A DNA stretch of 64,000 bases from Eonycteris spelaea (taxonomy: Eukaryota > Chordata > Mammalia > Chiroptera > Pteropodidae): assembly GCA_003508835.1 (NCBI GenBank), contig PUFA01000003.1, forward strand, positions 13,245,501 to 13,309,500. The letters run 5' to 3'. The notes beneath the pieces were generated by a model, which had not been told where the DNA came from, did no database searches, and saw only the letters and a program-made list of their open reading frames with translations. A program made the translations under genes and the position numbers. Position 1 is the first letter of the stretch; the number at the start of each line of letters is the position of its first letter. Below are positions 37,141 through 47,485 of the stretch, piece after piece.

Positions 37141-38710
37141 ACATACTGCGCCTGAGATAGATAGGTAGATATCATCAACATCATCATATATGATTTATGT
37201 CTTAATAAAGGAGTTTGACTTCATCAAATGTTATAGAGAAAACTACTTGTTCAAAAGAAATAATGTCAAATGTTCAAAAGAAACTACAAAGAGGTATGAA
37301 AGTCTTAATATTTCAGTCTAGCATAATGAAGGTAAAAACATGATTATTAAATATGAAAATAACAATTATTGAAATGAATCTTCTTGTATATTTTCACAAC
37401 ATAATAATTGACCAGGATGGAACAGGATCAGATTGCCTGGCATAGCACTTGATAAACATATCTATATGTATCAACATTTTTTTTAATCAACTGAGTTTTT
37501 TAATGGTTCTTAAAATCAAATTAATCATTAAAGTCCTTTGCTTTATTTTTGATTAATAAGCCCAATAGAAAAATATAAGCTAACTAAAATATGCATAAAT
37601 TCATCCTAGAGTTCTTTTCTACATGTCTTCAAGATAAGGATTTTTTGTTGTTATACCTCTAAATATTCTTCTCTCTGAAATTAAAATGTTATTTAAGTAA
37701 TTATTGCAGATCAAAAATACAGGTGTACTAGAGAGTTTGTAAATGACCATTTGAAGAAAAACCTACTTTATGTATCACCATCTGACAACCATTAGGCACA
37801 TTTTCTCTTGTTCTTGGCAAGTAGAGTTTCAGTAAAGAACAAGCCTGAAATGAATATGGCATTTACACATGCTTATCTGGACAGCTATAATTGTTCAAAT
37901 ACACCTGCTACATCTGGACATTTATTCAGTATTATTAAAAAAAAAAAAGTGGAAAATCCCATTTAGTGTGAATTCTTCTGAGAATCTATAGTCCTGATAT
38001 AAATTTGTGCTGCTAGAATGGAACAATTATCCTTGAAGATACTCTTCCCTTCAGTGAGACAATCCAAGACTAGTGTTTTCTCTGAGGGGTATTTGGGCAT
38101 GCATAAACACATACGTGTCTAGAACACTTTTCTAAAATCCATCATTGTTTCATGGATGTAGAGAATTAGCCATGGCATCCCACCTCAGAACTCTCCCTCA
38201 TTAGAAAGTCCATATGTGACACACCGTACACAATATTGGAGGCGTTGTTATCTTTTGAATACCTTTCATTTCTTTTTTTTCCCAAAAATAAATTATTCAT
38301 AATTTGAAATTGCTTCACATTATTTCCCATGTTAGGATTTACTTTTTAATGTTCAAGAAGAAAATGAGAGAAGTTGAAACCTAATCAATGAGACTTAAAT
38401 GGAAATTTGCTGCTGGGTTTCTGAGAAAGATTTATACTCTAATTTTAAAAAGAAAAGAAAAAGGGATGAAGAGAAATATACCTGTACTATGATCCTGGAT
38501 CTGGCTATGTGAGAATGTATTGTTTTAAACTGTCCCACTATCAGGATCATGAGTGTGGGCATCTGATCCAGACTGCCAAGGTTAGGATGATGAAGCAGAG
38601 GGATGGAAAAAAAACATGGACGACCTATAATGGTATTGTTCAGCTCCAGACTTTTTAACAGGTGAAATGCTAAAGTTTTCTCATTTGAAGTTGGTATTAA
38701 ATTTTAAAGC
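37141..38710. other. Anonymous AT-rich DNA
   Basis: No gene or repeat recognised. A 12-base A run lies near 37937. Confidence 0.4.
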
Positions 38711-38743
38711 TAAATTAAATATATATATAAATTAAATATATAA

Positions 38744-38807
<64 letters not shown>
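38711..38807. repeat. 97-bp A/T-only block ending in (TA)26
   Basis: No G or C occurs from 38711 to 38807. The right half (about 38756-38807) is perfect alternating AT; the left half is imperfect AAATATA units. A perfect TA tract can extrude a cruciform and is expected to be length-variable. Confidence 0.97.
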
Positions 38808-38809
<2 letters not shown>

Positions 38810-38905
38810 TATATCTCAGCATACCTTGGCTACACTGGCAGTGATTTTGCTCAGGTAATTCAACCTAACATTGATGGCTAGAAGGCTTGAGTCACTTCTT
38901 TCCAT

Positions 38906-39106
38906 AGCAGGGATAAACAAACATTTTCTGCAAGAGGATGAGGTCATAACTGTTGTGGGCCACATGATCTCTATCACAACTATTAAATATTGTCTTTATA
39001 GTGTGAAAGCAGCTATAGAAAACACATAAACAAATGAGTATGACTACATTCCAATAAAACATTATTTACAAATCTGATAGCAAGCTGGACCGTAATTTGC
39101 TAATAT
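38906..39106 (+). mobile_element. Small non-autonomous hAT-type DNA transposon
   Basis: AAACATTTTCTGCAAGAGGATGAGG, GGGCCACATGATCTCTATCACAACTA, TGTGAAAGCAGCTATAGAAAACACATAAACAAATGAGTATGAC and ATTCCAATAAAACATTATTTACAAATCTGATAG follow, in order, a common mammalian hAT-derived element of about 200 bp. I recognise the element but not its exact catalogue name. It carries no transposase gene. Confidence 0.8.
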
Positions 39107-39188
39107 TTGTTTTATAACATGTGCACTGGAATAGAAGTAGGGACTTATTATATTTTACTTAGCAGAAACAGTATTTGTTTTTTTTCAG

Positions 39189-39426
39189 GGAACATACCGG
39201 TGCCATTCAATACTGGGTCACAAAGTGAGCTAGCCATGATACACACACTAGGGTTGGAATGGGCGATTGTACCTGAGCACATAGGAAGATCAAATCTGCA
39301 CTCTGCCAGGCAGAAATGGATCAGGGACAGGGTATTGCTTGCCACAGAGGGTAAAAGAAATAAGATTTTCTTCATGGAGACAGACATGAAAGATGCCTAT
39401 GTTTGGGTATGGTTAAAAAATGCTTA
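39189..39426 (+). other. Speculative exon or decayed-element frame after a strong acceptor
   Basis: A pyrimidine-rich tract with nine consecutive T before CAG ends at 39188, a good splice-acceptor pattern. The plus-strand frame open from there runs about 78 codons to a stop at 39424-39426. It encodes a mixed-composition peptide that lacks AT-rich bias but resembles no family I know. A possible weak donor (AGGGTAAAA) lies near 39347. It directly follows a DNA transposon and may itself be old repeat sequence. Confidence 0.2.
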
Positions 39427-39855
39427 AAAGGAACAAAAAGGCATAGACAAGAAATCAGTAAATATTGAAGTCAAATGTCAGCTTTTCCAAAATCCTGCTA
39501 CAAGTGTTGAGACTCTCTTCTAAGAACCATAGTTCTTAGAAGATCCTCATAACACAAATACCTTTACTATTCCAAATAGCTCTAGAAATATTTTAATAGT
39601 GCCAACTTTGTATATTGTTTGCTTTACTTGTTGCGAGTTTTCACTTCTTCCCTCCATCTAACAAAGAGGTAGCTTTAAAGAAAGATTGCCAGACTATATG
39701 TGTATTATATCAAATTCTCCTTAAAGGTCCTGATGCACCTGATTGCCTATTATCAAACTTTTTGTTTCAATCATTGAAGGAGACCAGAGGACAACATTAA
39801 TTTAGAAGGCATATCCATATTTCCACCCTACATTCTAACCAATGGAACTAAATAA
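39427..39855. other. Anonymous non-coding DNA
   Basis: Nothing recognised. Confidence 0.4.
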
Positions 39856-39858
39856 AAA

Positions 39859-39876
39859 GATGTGTGTGTGTGTACA

Positions 39877-39912
<36 letters not shown>
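39859..39912. repeat. (TG)n microsatellite with one interruption
   Basis: TG units run from 39861, broken by TACATGTA near 39873-39880, then an uninterrupted TG run to 39912. Confidence 0.95.
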
Positions 39913-39915
<3 letters not shown>

Positions 39916-41055
39916 TTATTAAATATACAGATCAGAGTATTCAATTATGGAACAGTCTTGATACATTTTTATAAAACTGTCTGTGTCCAATCAAAATGAT
40001 AATAGGCATTCAAATTCATAGAAGTAAAGTAGTATCAACAAGCCAATTTTAGGTCATGCAACAGAACCCTTTTAGTGTTATGTAGGGCTATATTAGGAGA
40101 CCTCTTGTTTAAAGGAGGTTCTGATAAAGACAGAGGATACACATGAATTAAAAATACAAGTTGTCTAAAACCTCGAGTACATGTAACCAAGAGTCAGGAG
40201 CTTGTTTAGAGGAGGGTCTGTAATGTTTTAATTATATGAGTTGGTTGAAGCATGGTGTTGTTCCTTATTTTTTCCAAAACAAGGCAGCTTTTCTGTTGAT
40301 AGATAAAAAGTTGTTTCCTCAGCAGTTTCTTTGTTTTCATCTTGGCACCACACTCTAGAATGGATAAATTAAAATGGTTTCTGCCTAATCTCCTCAGAGA
40401 GGTTGACTGTACATATACTATAGTATTTTAGTTGACTAGGCTTAAAGCATTATGCCTTTTAAAGCCAAATAGTTGTGTTGGTGTAATAAATAGTGATATG
40501 TAGCATTTGGGATGTATGGGCAAATCTCCCAGGCTCCATTTTTGCAATAAGAGAGGGAAGGAGATATATCATTTCTGGTTTATCTATGAATATGAAGAAG
40601 AGTTGTTTAACGATGAGAAAAAAAATGCTATTTCACAGTGGGAAACAGTTCCACTCACCCCTACTTGCATACAGAAAAGGACAGAAAACCAAATATGCCT
40701 GCTATTTAGAAAATATAGTTGATTGACACAAAAATGAGGTTTGTCGATCTACTTTACAAGATGAGTGGGGTCAGTCCAGACAGTCTGTGCTCTCAAAGAG
40801 TCTTGGAGTGAGAAAAACCCACTGGATAAGTACAACAACTTGTTTTTGAGTGAAAAGTGCAGAGTCTCAAAGGAAAGGTTCTTCTGCCACAAAACGTCTA
40901 CATGAACTTGATATAATGGTTTCGGTCTCGTATTTCCCTTTCTCAAAATGCAAAGCATCGAACAGGAATGCCTGAAGGATTTTGCTCCCTAAAGATCCCG
41001 TTTTACATGTCGCCCTTAGAATGTTTTCGAGGCCTTTGGATATTTGTTTTTTTTT
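39913..41055. other. Anonymous non-coding DNA
   Basis: No repeat family recognised. Sequence around 40750-41045 contains more CpG (for example near 40890, 40920, 40960, 41010 and 41030) than its neighbours. Overlapping frames of 60-77 codons on both strands have no support. Confidence 0.4.
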
Positions 41056-41059
41056 TTCG

Positions 41060-43010
41060 TTGTTGTTAATGCTCCTTTTCAATTTTTTAATTTAAACTTT
41101 TATATTTTGAGATAATTGTAGAATTACTTTCACTTGTAAGAATAATACAGAGAAATCTTGTAGACTCTACCCAATTTCCCCATGGTAACATCTCGCATTG
41201 TCAGAGAATATCATAACTAAAAATATGAGATTTATTCATTCCTCCAACCTCGTTTAGATTTTTTCAGTTTTACATGCAATTCTCTGTATATGTATTTAGT
41301 TCTATGCAATGTTATCACATGTGTAGGTATATATAACATCATCAGATGAAAAACGGAGCATTTTCATCATCAAAAGGAGCACTGTTATCTTTTATAGCCA
41401 CGTTTGCATATCCCCCTCCTCTTTTTCTTAACCCCTGGCAACTATTAACTGTTCTCCATCTATATAATTTGTGATTTCAAGGATGCTGAAGAAATTGAAT
41501 CATATAATATGCAATCTTTTGGAACATACTTTTTCCATTCAGCATAATTACCTTGAGACTCATCCAAGTTGTTTGTATCAATAATATATTATTTTATATT
41601 TCTGTGCAGTATTCCATGGCATGGATATAACAATTTGTTTAATCACTCACCCAGTGAAGGACATTTGTGTAATTTCTACATTGTGGCTATTATGAATAAG
41701 GCTACTATAAATATGTATACAAGTTCCTTTAAAAAAAAAACAACAAATATGTGGTTCCATTTCTCAGGAATAAATGAGTAAGAGTGGGATTGTTAGATCA
41801 TATGGTAATTGCAAGTTTAGTTTTATTTAAAAAATGCCAAGCTGTTTTCCAGGATGGCCAGACCATTTACACAGGCACCATCAGTGTATGAATGATCAAG
41901 AAAGTGGAACAAAAGTAGAAAGTTTATTCACAACCTCACTAGCATTTGATGTGCCAATATTTTTAAGTCATTCTATGGAGATGTAGTGATTTCTCACAAT
42001 GGTTTTAATTTTATTTCCCTAATGATCAATGATGCTGAATATATTTTCATGCTCTTTTGTTATCTGCATACCTTCTTGAGCAGAATGTCATTTTTTTGCC
42101 CATTTATAATTTTGCTATGAGTTTTGAGTGTTCTTTTTATATTCTAGACTCTAGTCCTTTGCTGGATACGTGGTTTGCTAATATTTTCTCCTATCCTGTA
42201 GCTTGATTTTTCATCCTTTGAAAGGATCTTTATAGAATAAATTATATTAATTTTGATGAGGTTCAATATATCAACCTTTCTTTTAATGGATCATGTCATT
42301 TATTCCAGAGAAATACAGACACATGTTAAGTTTAAGAACTCTTTGCTTAGCCCTGGATCCTGAAGATATGTTTTGTTCTAAGTTTTATAGTTTTATGTTT
42401 ACATTAAGTCAGTGATTGATTTTGAGTTATTTTTTTTAAATGTTAAGTTTAAATTAAAGTGTGTGTATGTATGTATGTATGTATGTATTTAGGTTTTGTC
42501 TTTTGATCCTTAATTGCTCTTATTTTTTATTGTGAAAGCTTTCTCCTCCTTCACTTCTGTACCTTTGTCAAAAATCGTTTGAGAGTATTTGTGGCTGTCA
42601 CTTTCTGGATTCTGTATTTTGTTTCATTGATATGTATCTATCCCTCCATCAATACCACATTGCCTTTATTATTACAACTTTATAGTAACCCTAACATAGA
42701 GAAAGTGATTCCTGCCATTTTAAGATTTTTCCCCCCAGGGCCTATATCTTTCCACATAAATTTAGAATCGGTTTGTCTATGTCAACAAAAAAAATCTTGC
42801 TGAGATTTTGATAGAAAGCACATTAAACCTATAGGTCAGTTGACATCTTTTCCATGTCAAGTCTTCTGATCCATAACTTTAGTATGTCTCTCCATTTATT
42901 TAGGCATATACTTTTTATTTCTTTCATCAGTATTTTATAATTTTTGGCATACAGATTTTTTTAAGTTTATAACTAATTCTATTTTTGGGGGAAGATCACC
43001 TTTTGAGTTT
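41060..43010 (-). mobile_element. LINE-1 (old M-type), 5'-truncated, about 2 kb antisense
   Basis: Reading left to right this is the reverse complement of a LINE-1 end. The 3' UTR comes first (TTTATATTTTGAGATAATTGTAG near 41099, CCCCTGGCAACTATTAACTGTTCTCC near 41433). The end of ORF2 follows: TATTCCATGGCATGGAT near 41610, GCTGTTTTCCAGGATGGCCAGACC near 41843, GATGCTGAATATATTTTCATGC near 42031, TCCTTTGCTGGATACGTGGTTTGC near 42156, GAACTCTTTGCTTAGCCC near 42336, CTTGCTGAGATTTTGATAG near 42796 and CTCTCCATTTATTTAGGC near 42888. It stops near 43010 inside ORF2, so the copy is 5'-truncated. Many stops and indels break the frame. Confidence 0.92.
42459..42488 (+). repeat. (GTAT)n microsatellite inside the LINE-1
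   Basis: About seven GTAT units preceded by GTGT. It lies in the antisense ORF2 region of the LINE-1 and must have expanded after insertion. Confidence 0.9.
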
Positions 43011-43195
43011 TAATAATTACCACTTTTCCTACATATAAGTCTTCTGAAGGCAAGTGATTTCTGGATTTTCTCCCCAAGATAGATTCTATCTTTTGTGCTT
43101 TTCTCACACTGTGGCTTCTACATGGAAAGCTTCCCCTACGTCTCTCATTATAATCTCCAAGTTCTTTATGAAGATAGCCCAATAGAGCTGGCCCT
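43011..43195. other. Short anonymous stretch
   Basis: Lies between the LINE-1 truncation point and a MIR. A 67-codon minus-strand frame crosses it and is not supported. Confidence 0.4.
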
Positions 43196-43440
43196 TGATG
43201 GAAAAATCAGAAACTGTGCAGTTTATTGATTCTAATTTAAATCTTGGCTCTGCAACTTGGTGAATTCTAAGCAAGTCAGTTCACCTTTATGAACTTTAAT
43301 TTTATCATGTGGAAAAAGACATTATTTAACATTTAATTTGGGATGTGTGTATGTCTAAATTGAAAATCATATTCATTGTACTAATTAGAGAAATAGACAC
43401 AGATAGTAGGTGTTCAATAAACAGTATTTTTGTGTTTATC
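43196..43440 (+). mobile_element. MIR
   Basis: TTAAATCTTGGCTCTGCAACTTGGTGAATTCTAAGCAAGTCAGTTCACC near 43239 is the MIR core in sense orientation, and GATAGTAGGTGTTCAATAAAC near 43402 is the 3' end. Nearly full length. Confidence 0.8.
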
Positions 43441-43499
43441 TTCCTAAATCTTGATTGTCAATGACATTTATTGCTATTTAACAGATTTTACTGTTATTA

Positions 43500-43645
43500 T
43501 AGTCTATTGAGCCTTATATTTTTCTTAATGTCTTTTGTTTTGATGTAGTAGTATGTTGTGCTCTGTGTGTGTTGATTCCTTGGACAATTCATAAGCTATG
43601 TAAAGAGTGGAGACTGTGCCATTTTATGCCTATTATGAAATTTAG
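43500..43645 (+). mobile_element. Possible LINE-2 3' fragment
   Basis: GGACAATTCATAAGCTATGTAAAGAGTGGAGACTGTGCC near 43582 parallels the LINE-2 3' UTR phrase around CTGTAAGCTCC...GGGACTGTGTC. Short. Confidence 0.4.
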
Positions 43646-43654
43646 ATATGCATT

Positions 43655-43865
43655 TGAAGTTAGTGTATCACAGTGAAAGATCTTGGCCTTCGTGTCAGAA
43701 ACTCCTGAATCTTCATTGCTATGAGGCATTGGGAAATGTTATATTCTCAAACCTTTAGTTTTCTCAGCCATAAAAAGGGAATAATAATACTTCACAGTAT
43801 TCTTGAGAAGACTAAATGAGAATATACTTAGTAAGAGTACAAGTGTGATGCACATATATCTAACT
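43655..43865 (+). mobile_element. MIR
   Basis: TATCACAGTGAAAGATCTTGGCCTTCGTGTCAGAAACTCCTGAATC near 43666, TAGTTTTCTCAGCCATAAAAAGGGAATAATAATAC near 43757 and a following AAATGAGAATATAC segment cover MIR from the 5' part to the 3' part. Confidence 0.8.
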
Positions 43866-43884
43866 GTAATAGAATTAATATTTA

Positions 43885-44060
43885 AATTGTCCTGAGGAAC
43901 CCACAAGGCAGCTATGGTTAATTTCTATTTCATATATAAACAAATAAAACTGAGCTATCGATATGTTTACTCATTTACAAGGTATAACATAATTATTTGA
44001 TATCGTTCAAGGATAACTTCGTGAGAATTCTATAGCCAGAAGTAAAATCTAGGAATAAAC
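43885..44060 (-). mobile_element. MIR, antisense
   Basis: AGCTATGGTTAATTTCTATTTCATATATAAACAAATAAAACTGAGC then TTTACTCATTTACAAGG correspond to the reverse-complement MIR. Confidence 0.55.
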
Positions 44061-44109
44061 AATCAAATTTATCAAGTTACACACACTTACACATGCACAA
44101 AAAAACAAA

Positions 44110-44215
44110 ATCCAAAAATTTCTAGATGGAATAAGTAGCTTCTCCAAGGTCACTTACCTAAAGCAAGTAAAGCCAGAAAAAAACTCAGGTATCCTAATCC
44201 CTAGCCATACGCTGT
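44110..44215 (-). mobile_element. MIR fragment, antisense
   Basis: AGCTTCTCCAAGGTCACTTACCTAAAGCAAGTAAAGCCAG and ACTCAGGTATCCTAATCCC match the reverse-complement MIR core. It is a second copy beside the preceding one, since both contain the GTCAC-side core. Confidence 0.65.
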
Positions 44216-45940
44216 TTCTGCTAAATAATTTTTCCTCATCTGTGCCCTGCTCTTCCTGGAATTCTGGCTCAAATTCCTTCTTTGCCCATTCATATTTGCT
44301 GCCTCCAAACTCATCATACTTTCCCTTCCAGCTCTGAGTCCATATGGTCACATTCATCTGGGAGGTGGATGTCTGCAATTACCCATCACGCCATCCTCTT
44401 CTAACCATGTGAGTCGACCAGAAAATGACTTTTGGGCACTATTAACCCAAGTTGGCTAAGATTCAGAGATGCTGAGGTGAAACAGCCTCCATCTTATTTG
44501 TAAGCCCTGAAGTCAGTCTCTGGCCTTTTGCAAACCAAGATGCTTTGGGGAACTTAGAATGCAGTTTCTATACTTCTTTCAAATGACCCCAATTGGAAGC
44601 AGGAGAACAGGGCAGAAAAACAAAAAACAAACAAACAAAAAACTGCCTCCTAGTTATGAGGATTTACATATGGAACATATTCTGAGTATCTGACATGGGT
44701 GGAAAACTTTGCAAATAGGCAAATGTACTGCATATCCTAAGGTTCAATGAAACATGAGGGTTTCTGTCACATATGAGAGATATTTTATTTTAATTTACTT
44801 TTCAGTCTCTAGAGCAGAATCACTGTGAGCTGAAATATCAGGAAAAAGCTTTCAAGAGAGTAAGAATTGAGATGTTAGGAAAATCCCATGATGTTAAGTT
44901 TTGTTTTGTTCTGTTGTAATGGCAACTTTCAGAGCCAAATTACCACGGCCATAAAAGTGGTAAGACTTGCAGTCTCCAAAAGTCCCCTTTGCCAAAACAT
45001 ATTTATTCATACCCTGCTATGCTACCTAAAATTTCCACAAATATCTCTTTTTAGATTAAAATAATTAGATATTTTGCTAACCACACATATCTCATATATT
45101 TTTGTCAGATTAATTCTTACTGATTGGAAATACCATAGGCAATAACTCAAAGGACAAGATCGTTTTGAGAGACAGATGCAGAGAAGGGTCACATGCTCAT
45201 GGTGCTTTGAGAGGACCGTTTTATGTGAAACTCTATAGTGAAGTGAAAGAATCATGAGGGAGGGGAGCATCATGAAATTCCAGGGTACCTGACATGAACA
45301 GGGATAGATGAAGGTAGAATTAAGGTTAAAAGGACATTAAAGACGTATTTTTCACATTTTGAAATTTTGCCTAGAATCTGTAGAAGAGGCTATCCTCCAG
45401 GCCACGGTACAGCTGGAGCACAGCTGTTCACAGCATGTCTGGCATTCATTGGGCCAGTCAAGGACCCAGGCCATTTAGACCAAAGACTGCTAGAGGGCAA
45501 TGAGAAATAACTTTATTTTTACAGAATAGAAATCGAAGTGCTTGGGACAGATGAGTAGAAATACGGGCTGACTTCCTGATCTCCTGGCCATTACCTAATG
45601 CCTAGGGAATGAAATTTGTTTGCCCTTTTAACATTTACCTGTCTATTTAACTACAAATAGTAATGCTAGCCCTAAAATGATCCTTCATGCTTTAGAGAAT
45701 TGGCCATGTGTCTAATTAATGTGTCCAATTGACCCTTCTGCAGTAGGAATTGTCTCCATTGACCACATTTTCCATGTACAAATCTTTAGTAATAAATTTA
45801 CTGATTCTAGAAGTCAATAGACTGAATGGCTTTTGTGTCCTTAACAGGTATGAATAAATTAAGGCTCTAGGCAAATGAAACTTAGTGAAAGTTTATATGC
45901 TTTCTTTTTGTAAAAGATAGATTTTTTTTTTTGGTGCTTC
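44216..45940. other. Anonymous non-coding DNA
   Basis: No family recognised. An (AAAC)n-like stretch lies at about 44619-44642. GC-balanced patches occur near 44430-44550 and 45370-45480. Frames of 74 and 83 codons on the minus strand have no support. Confidence 0.4.
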
Positions 45941-45950
45941 CTTTCTGCTT

Positions 45951-46131
45951 TCCTGAGTCAGCAGAGGATCTTACGGCTCATCAACATGCATGTGCATTCC
46001 CCGTATAAGAAGAGGCTTGGTTTAGTCTTGCTTATTCATCACGAAGTCTATGTCTACATATGGCCAACAAATTGAGCATTTTGTGCATTATCCAGATTTG
46101 CAGCTGCCGTATGGCTCAGCTGATTGACTCA
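45951..46131. promoter_or_regulatory. Candidate MAF/AP-1 site pair
   Basis: TCCTGAGTCAGCA at 45951-45963 differs at one position from the palindromic MAF recognition element and contains an AP-1 core. A second AP-1 core, TGACTCA, lies at 46125-46131. Both sit outside recognised repeats. Single motifs occur often by chance; a functional role is inference only. Confidence 0.25.
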
Positions 46132-46139
46132 TCAATGCT

Positions 46140-46560
46140 ATAGACTAAATTGGACATTAAGACACCTTCAAGTCACACACAAAAAGTTCATTCATTTATT
46201 CTTTTCAATAGGGCTTGCACAGGTGGAATGTATGGTTGTGGTTGTTATGTGGAACTCACATGGTAGTGGAAACCCTGGATATAAATATGCTTCCTATTAT
46301 CTAGATAATAAAAAGAAATGAAGAAAATGCACTGTTTCCTCGTGATCCAAAAGGGATACAATATGAGTGCCTTAACTTATAATTCCGGACGTATTACTAA
46401 TGGGAATGTTTTGTTCTACAGAATCATGTACAACCTCTACTTTATATTAATCGGCCATTTAATAACACTTTAAAATGCTTTACATTGTGCTGTGCAGTTT
46501 CTCAAAAGTTTCCGCTTAGCAGGAATGACTCACATTTACTGCCCACTCATATTTTCCGAT
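46140..46560. other. Anonymous non-coding DNA
   Basis: Nothing recognised. Confidence 0.4.
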
Positions 46561-46564
46561 GCAA

Positions 46565-47160
46565 TTTTTCATTTGGTGATTCAGCATACATTTTTGTGGA
46601 CTCACTACACTAAATGTTGGGGATAAAATGATAATATAATTGCCTCTTCCCTCAATGAAATTTTAGTTTTCTAGAAAAAAGAGAGGTAAAGATAGAGATA
46701 GGGATAGAGATAAATAGGTACTTTAAAAGTACTGCAACAGAATATAATCAAAATGAGGTAAATGCGAAATAAACAAACCTAAAATACAGAACAAAATTAC
46801 CTAAGTTCTACCTTCAGAAAATAAAATTTTAGTATAGAGGGAATACTTGAGCTTCAACTTGAAAATAATATTTAAAGTAAGAGGGAAGGACAATCCAAGT
46901 AATGCATACGGCACAAAAAGCAGATCTCTGAGGCTTGAAATGGTATGACATATTCGGAAAACTAACAGTGGTTGGCTATTATTGAAACATAATTTTGTGA
47001 GGAAGAATGGGGAAAATTAGAGAATAAGAATGGATGGGGATAGGAAGCTAGAAAGTGATAGGGACCAAATCCTGAGATGCCTAATGCTTAGTTTAGATTC
47101 CATATATTCTCCAGTGGGGGAAGGTATTGTGGGGAGTCCAGGTGGCCTAGTAAAGAAAGT
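46565..47160 (-). mobile_element. LINE-2, antisense, about 600 bp
   Basis: GATTCAGCATACATTTTTGTGGACTCACTACACTAAATGTTGGGGATAAAATGATAATA near 46579, CCTCAATGAAATTTTAGTTTTC, GGGAATACTTGAGCTTCAACTTG near 46840, GGACAATCCAAGTAATGCATACGGCAC near 46888, GGTATGACATATTCGG near 46941 and GGGACCAAATCCTGAGATGCC near 47062 follow reverse-complement LINE-2 from its 3' end inward. Confidence 0.7.
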
Positions 47161-47485
47161 GGTAACCTCTTCACTGGCTCTGTCCTGACACGGGAGTCTG
47201 TAACTAAGGCGGAAAGATGTTGCCCAATAATTTTTACTGAGGATCCCTAGAGGGTCTAAAGGTGGGCCTCAGATAATTCGAATAGGCCTCCTTCACCACA
47301 CACACCCAGGGGATGCCCTTCATATTGAATCTGTATATGCAGCACCACCATGAACTGTGCCCTACACAGCCAGTGGAACCATAAGTAGGCCTGCCCATGA
47401 ATCTTTCAAAAGTCTAATCAAAATTTTCTGGACAGAGTAGAGCTTCAACTTCTATCAGACATTCAAAAGGGCTCCTATGTAAGAA
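47161..47485. other. Unassigned GC-richer segment, possibly an old element
   Basis: Notably richer in G+C than the flanks and sharply bounded on the left by LINE-2. In the minus direction it has short stretches that loosely recall retroviral pol but no motif good enough to call. It may be an old ERV internal piece or unique sequence. Confidence 0.3.
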
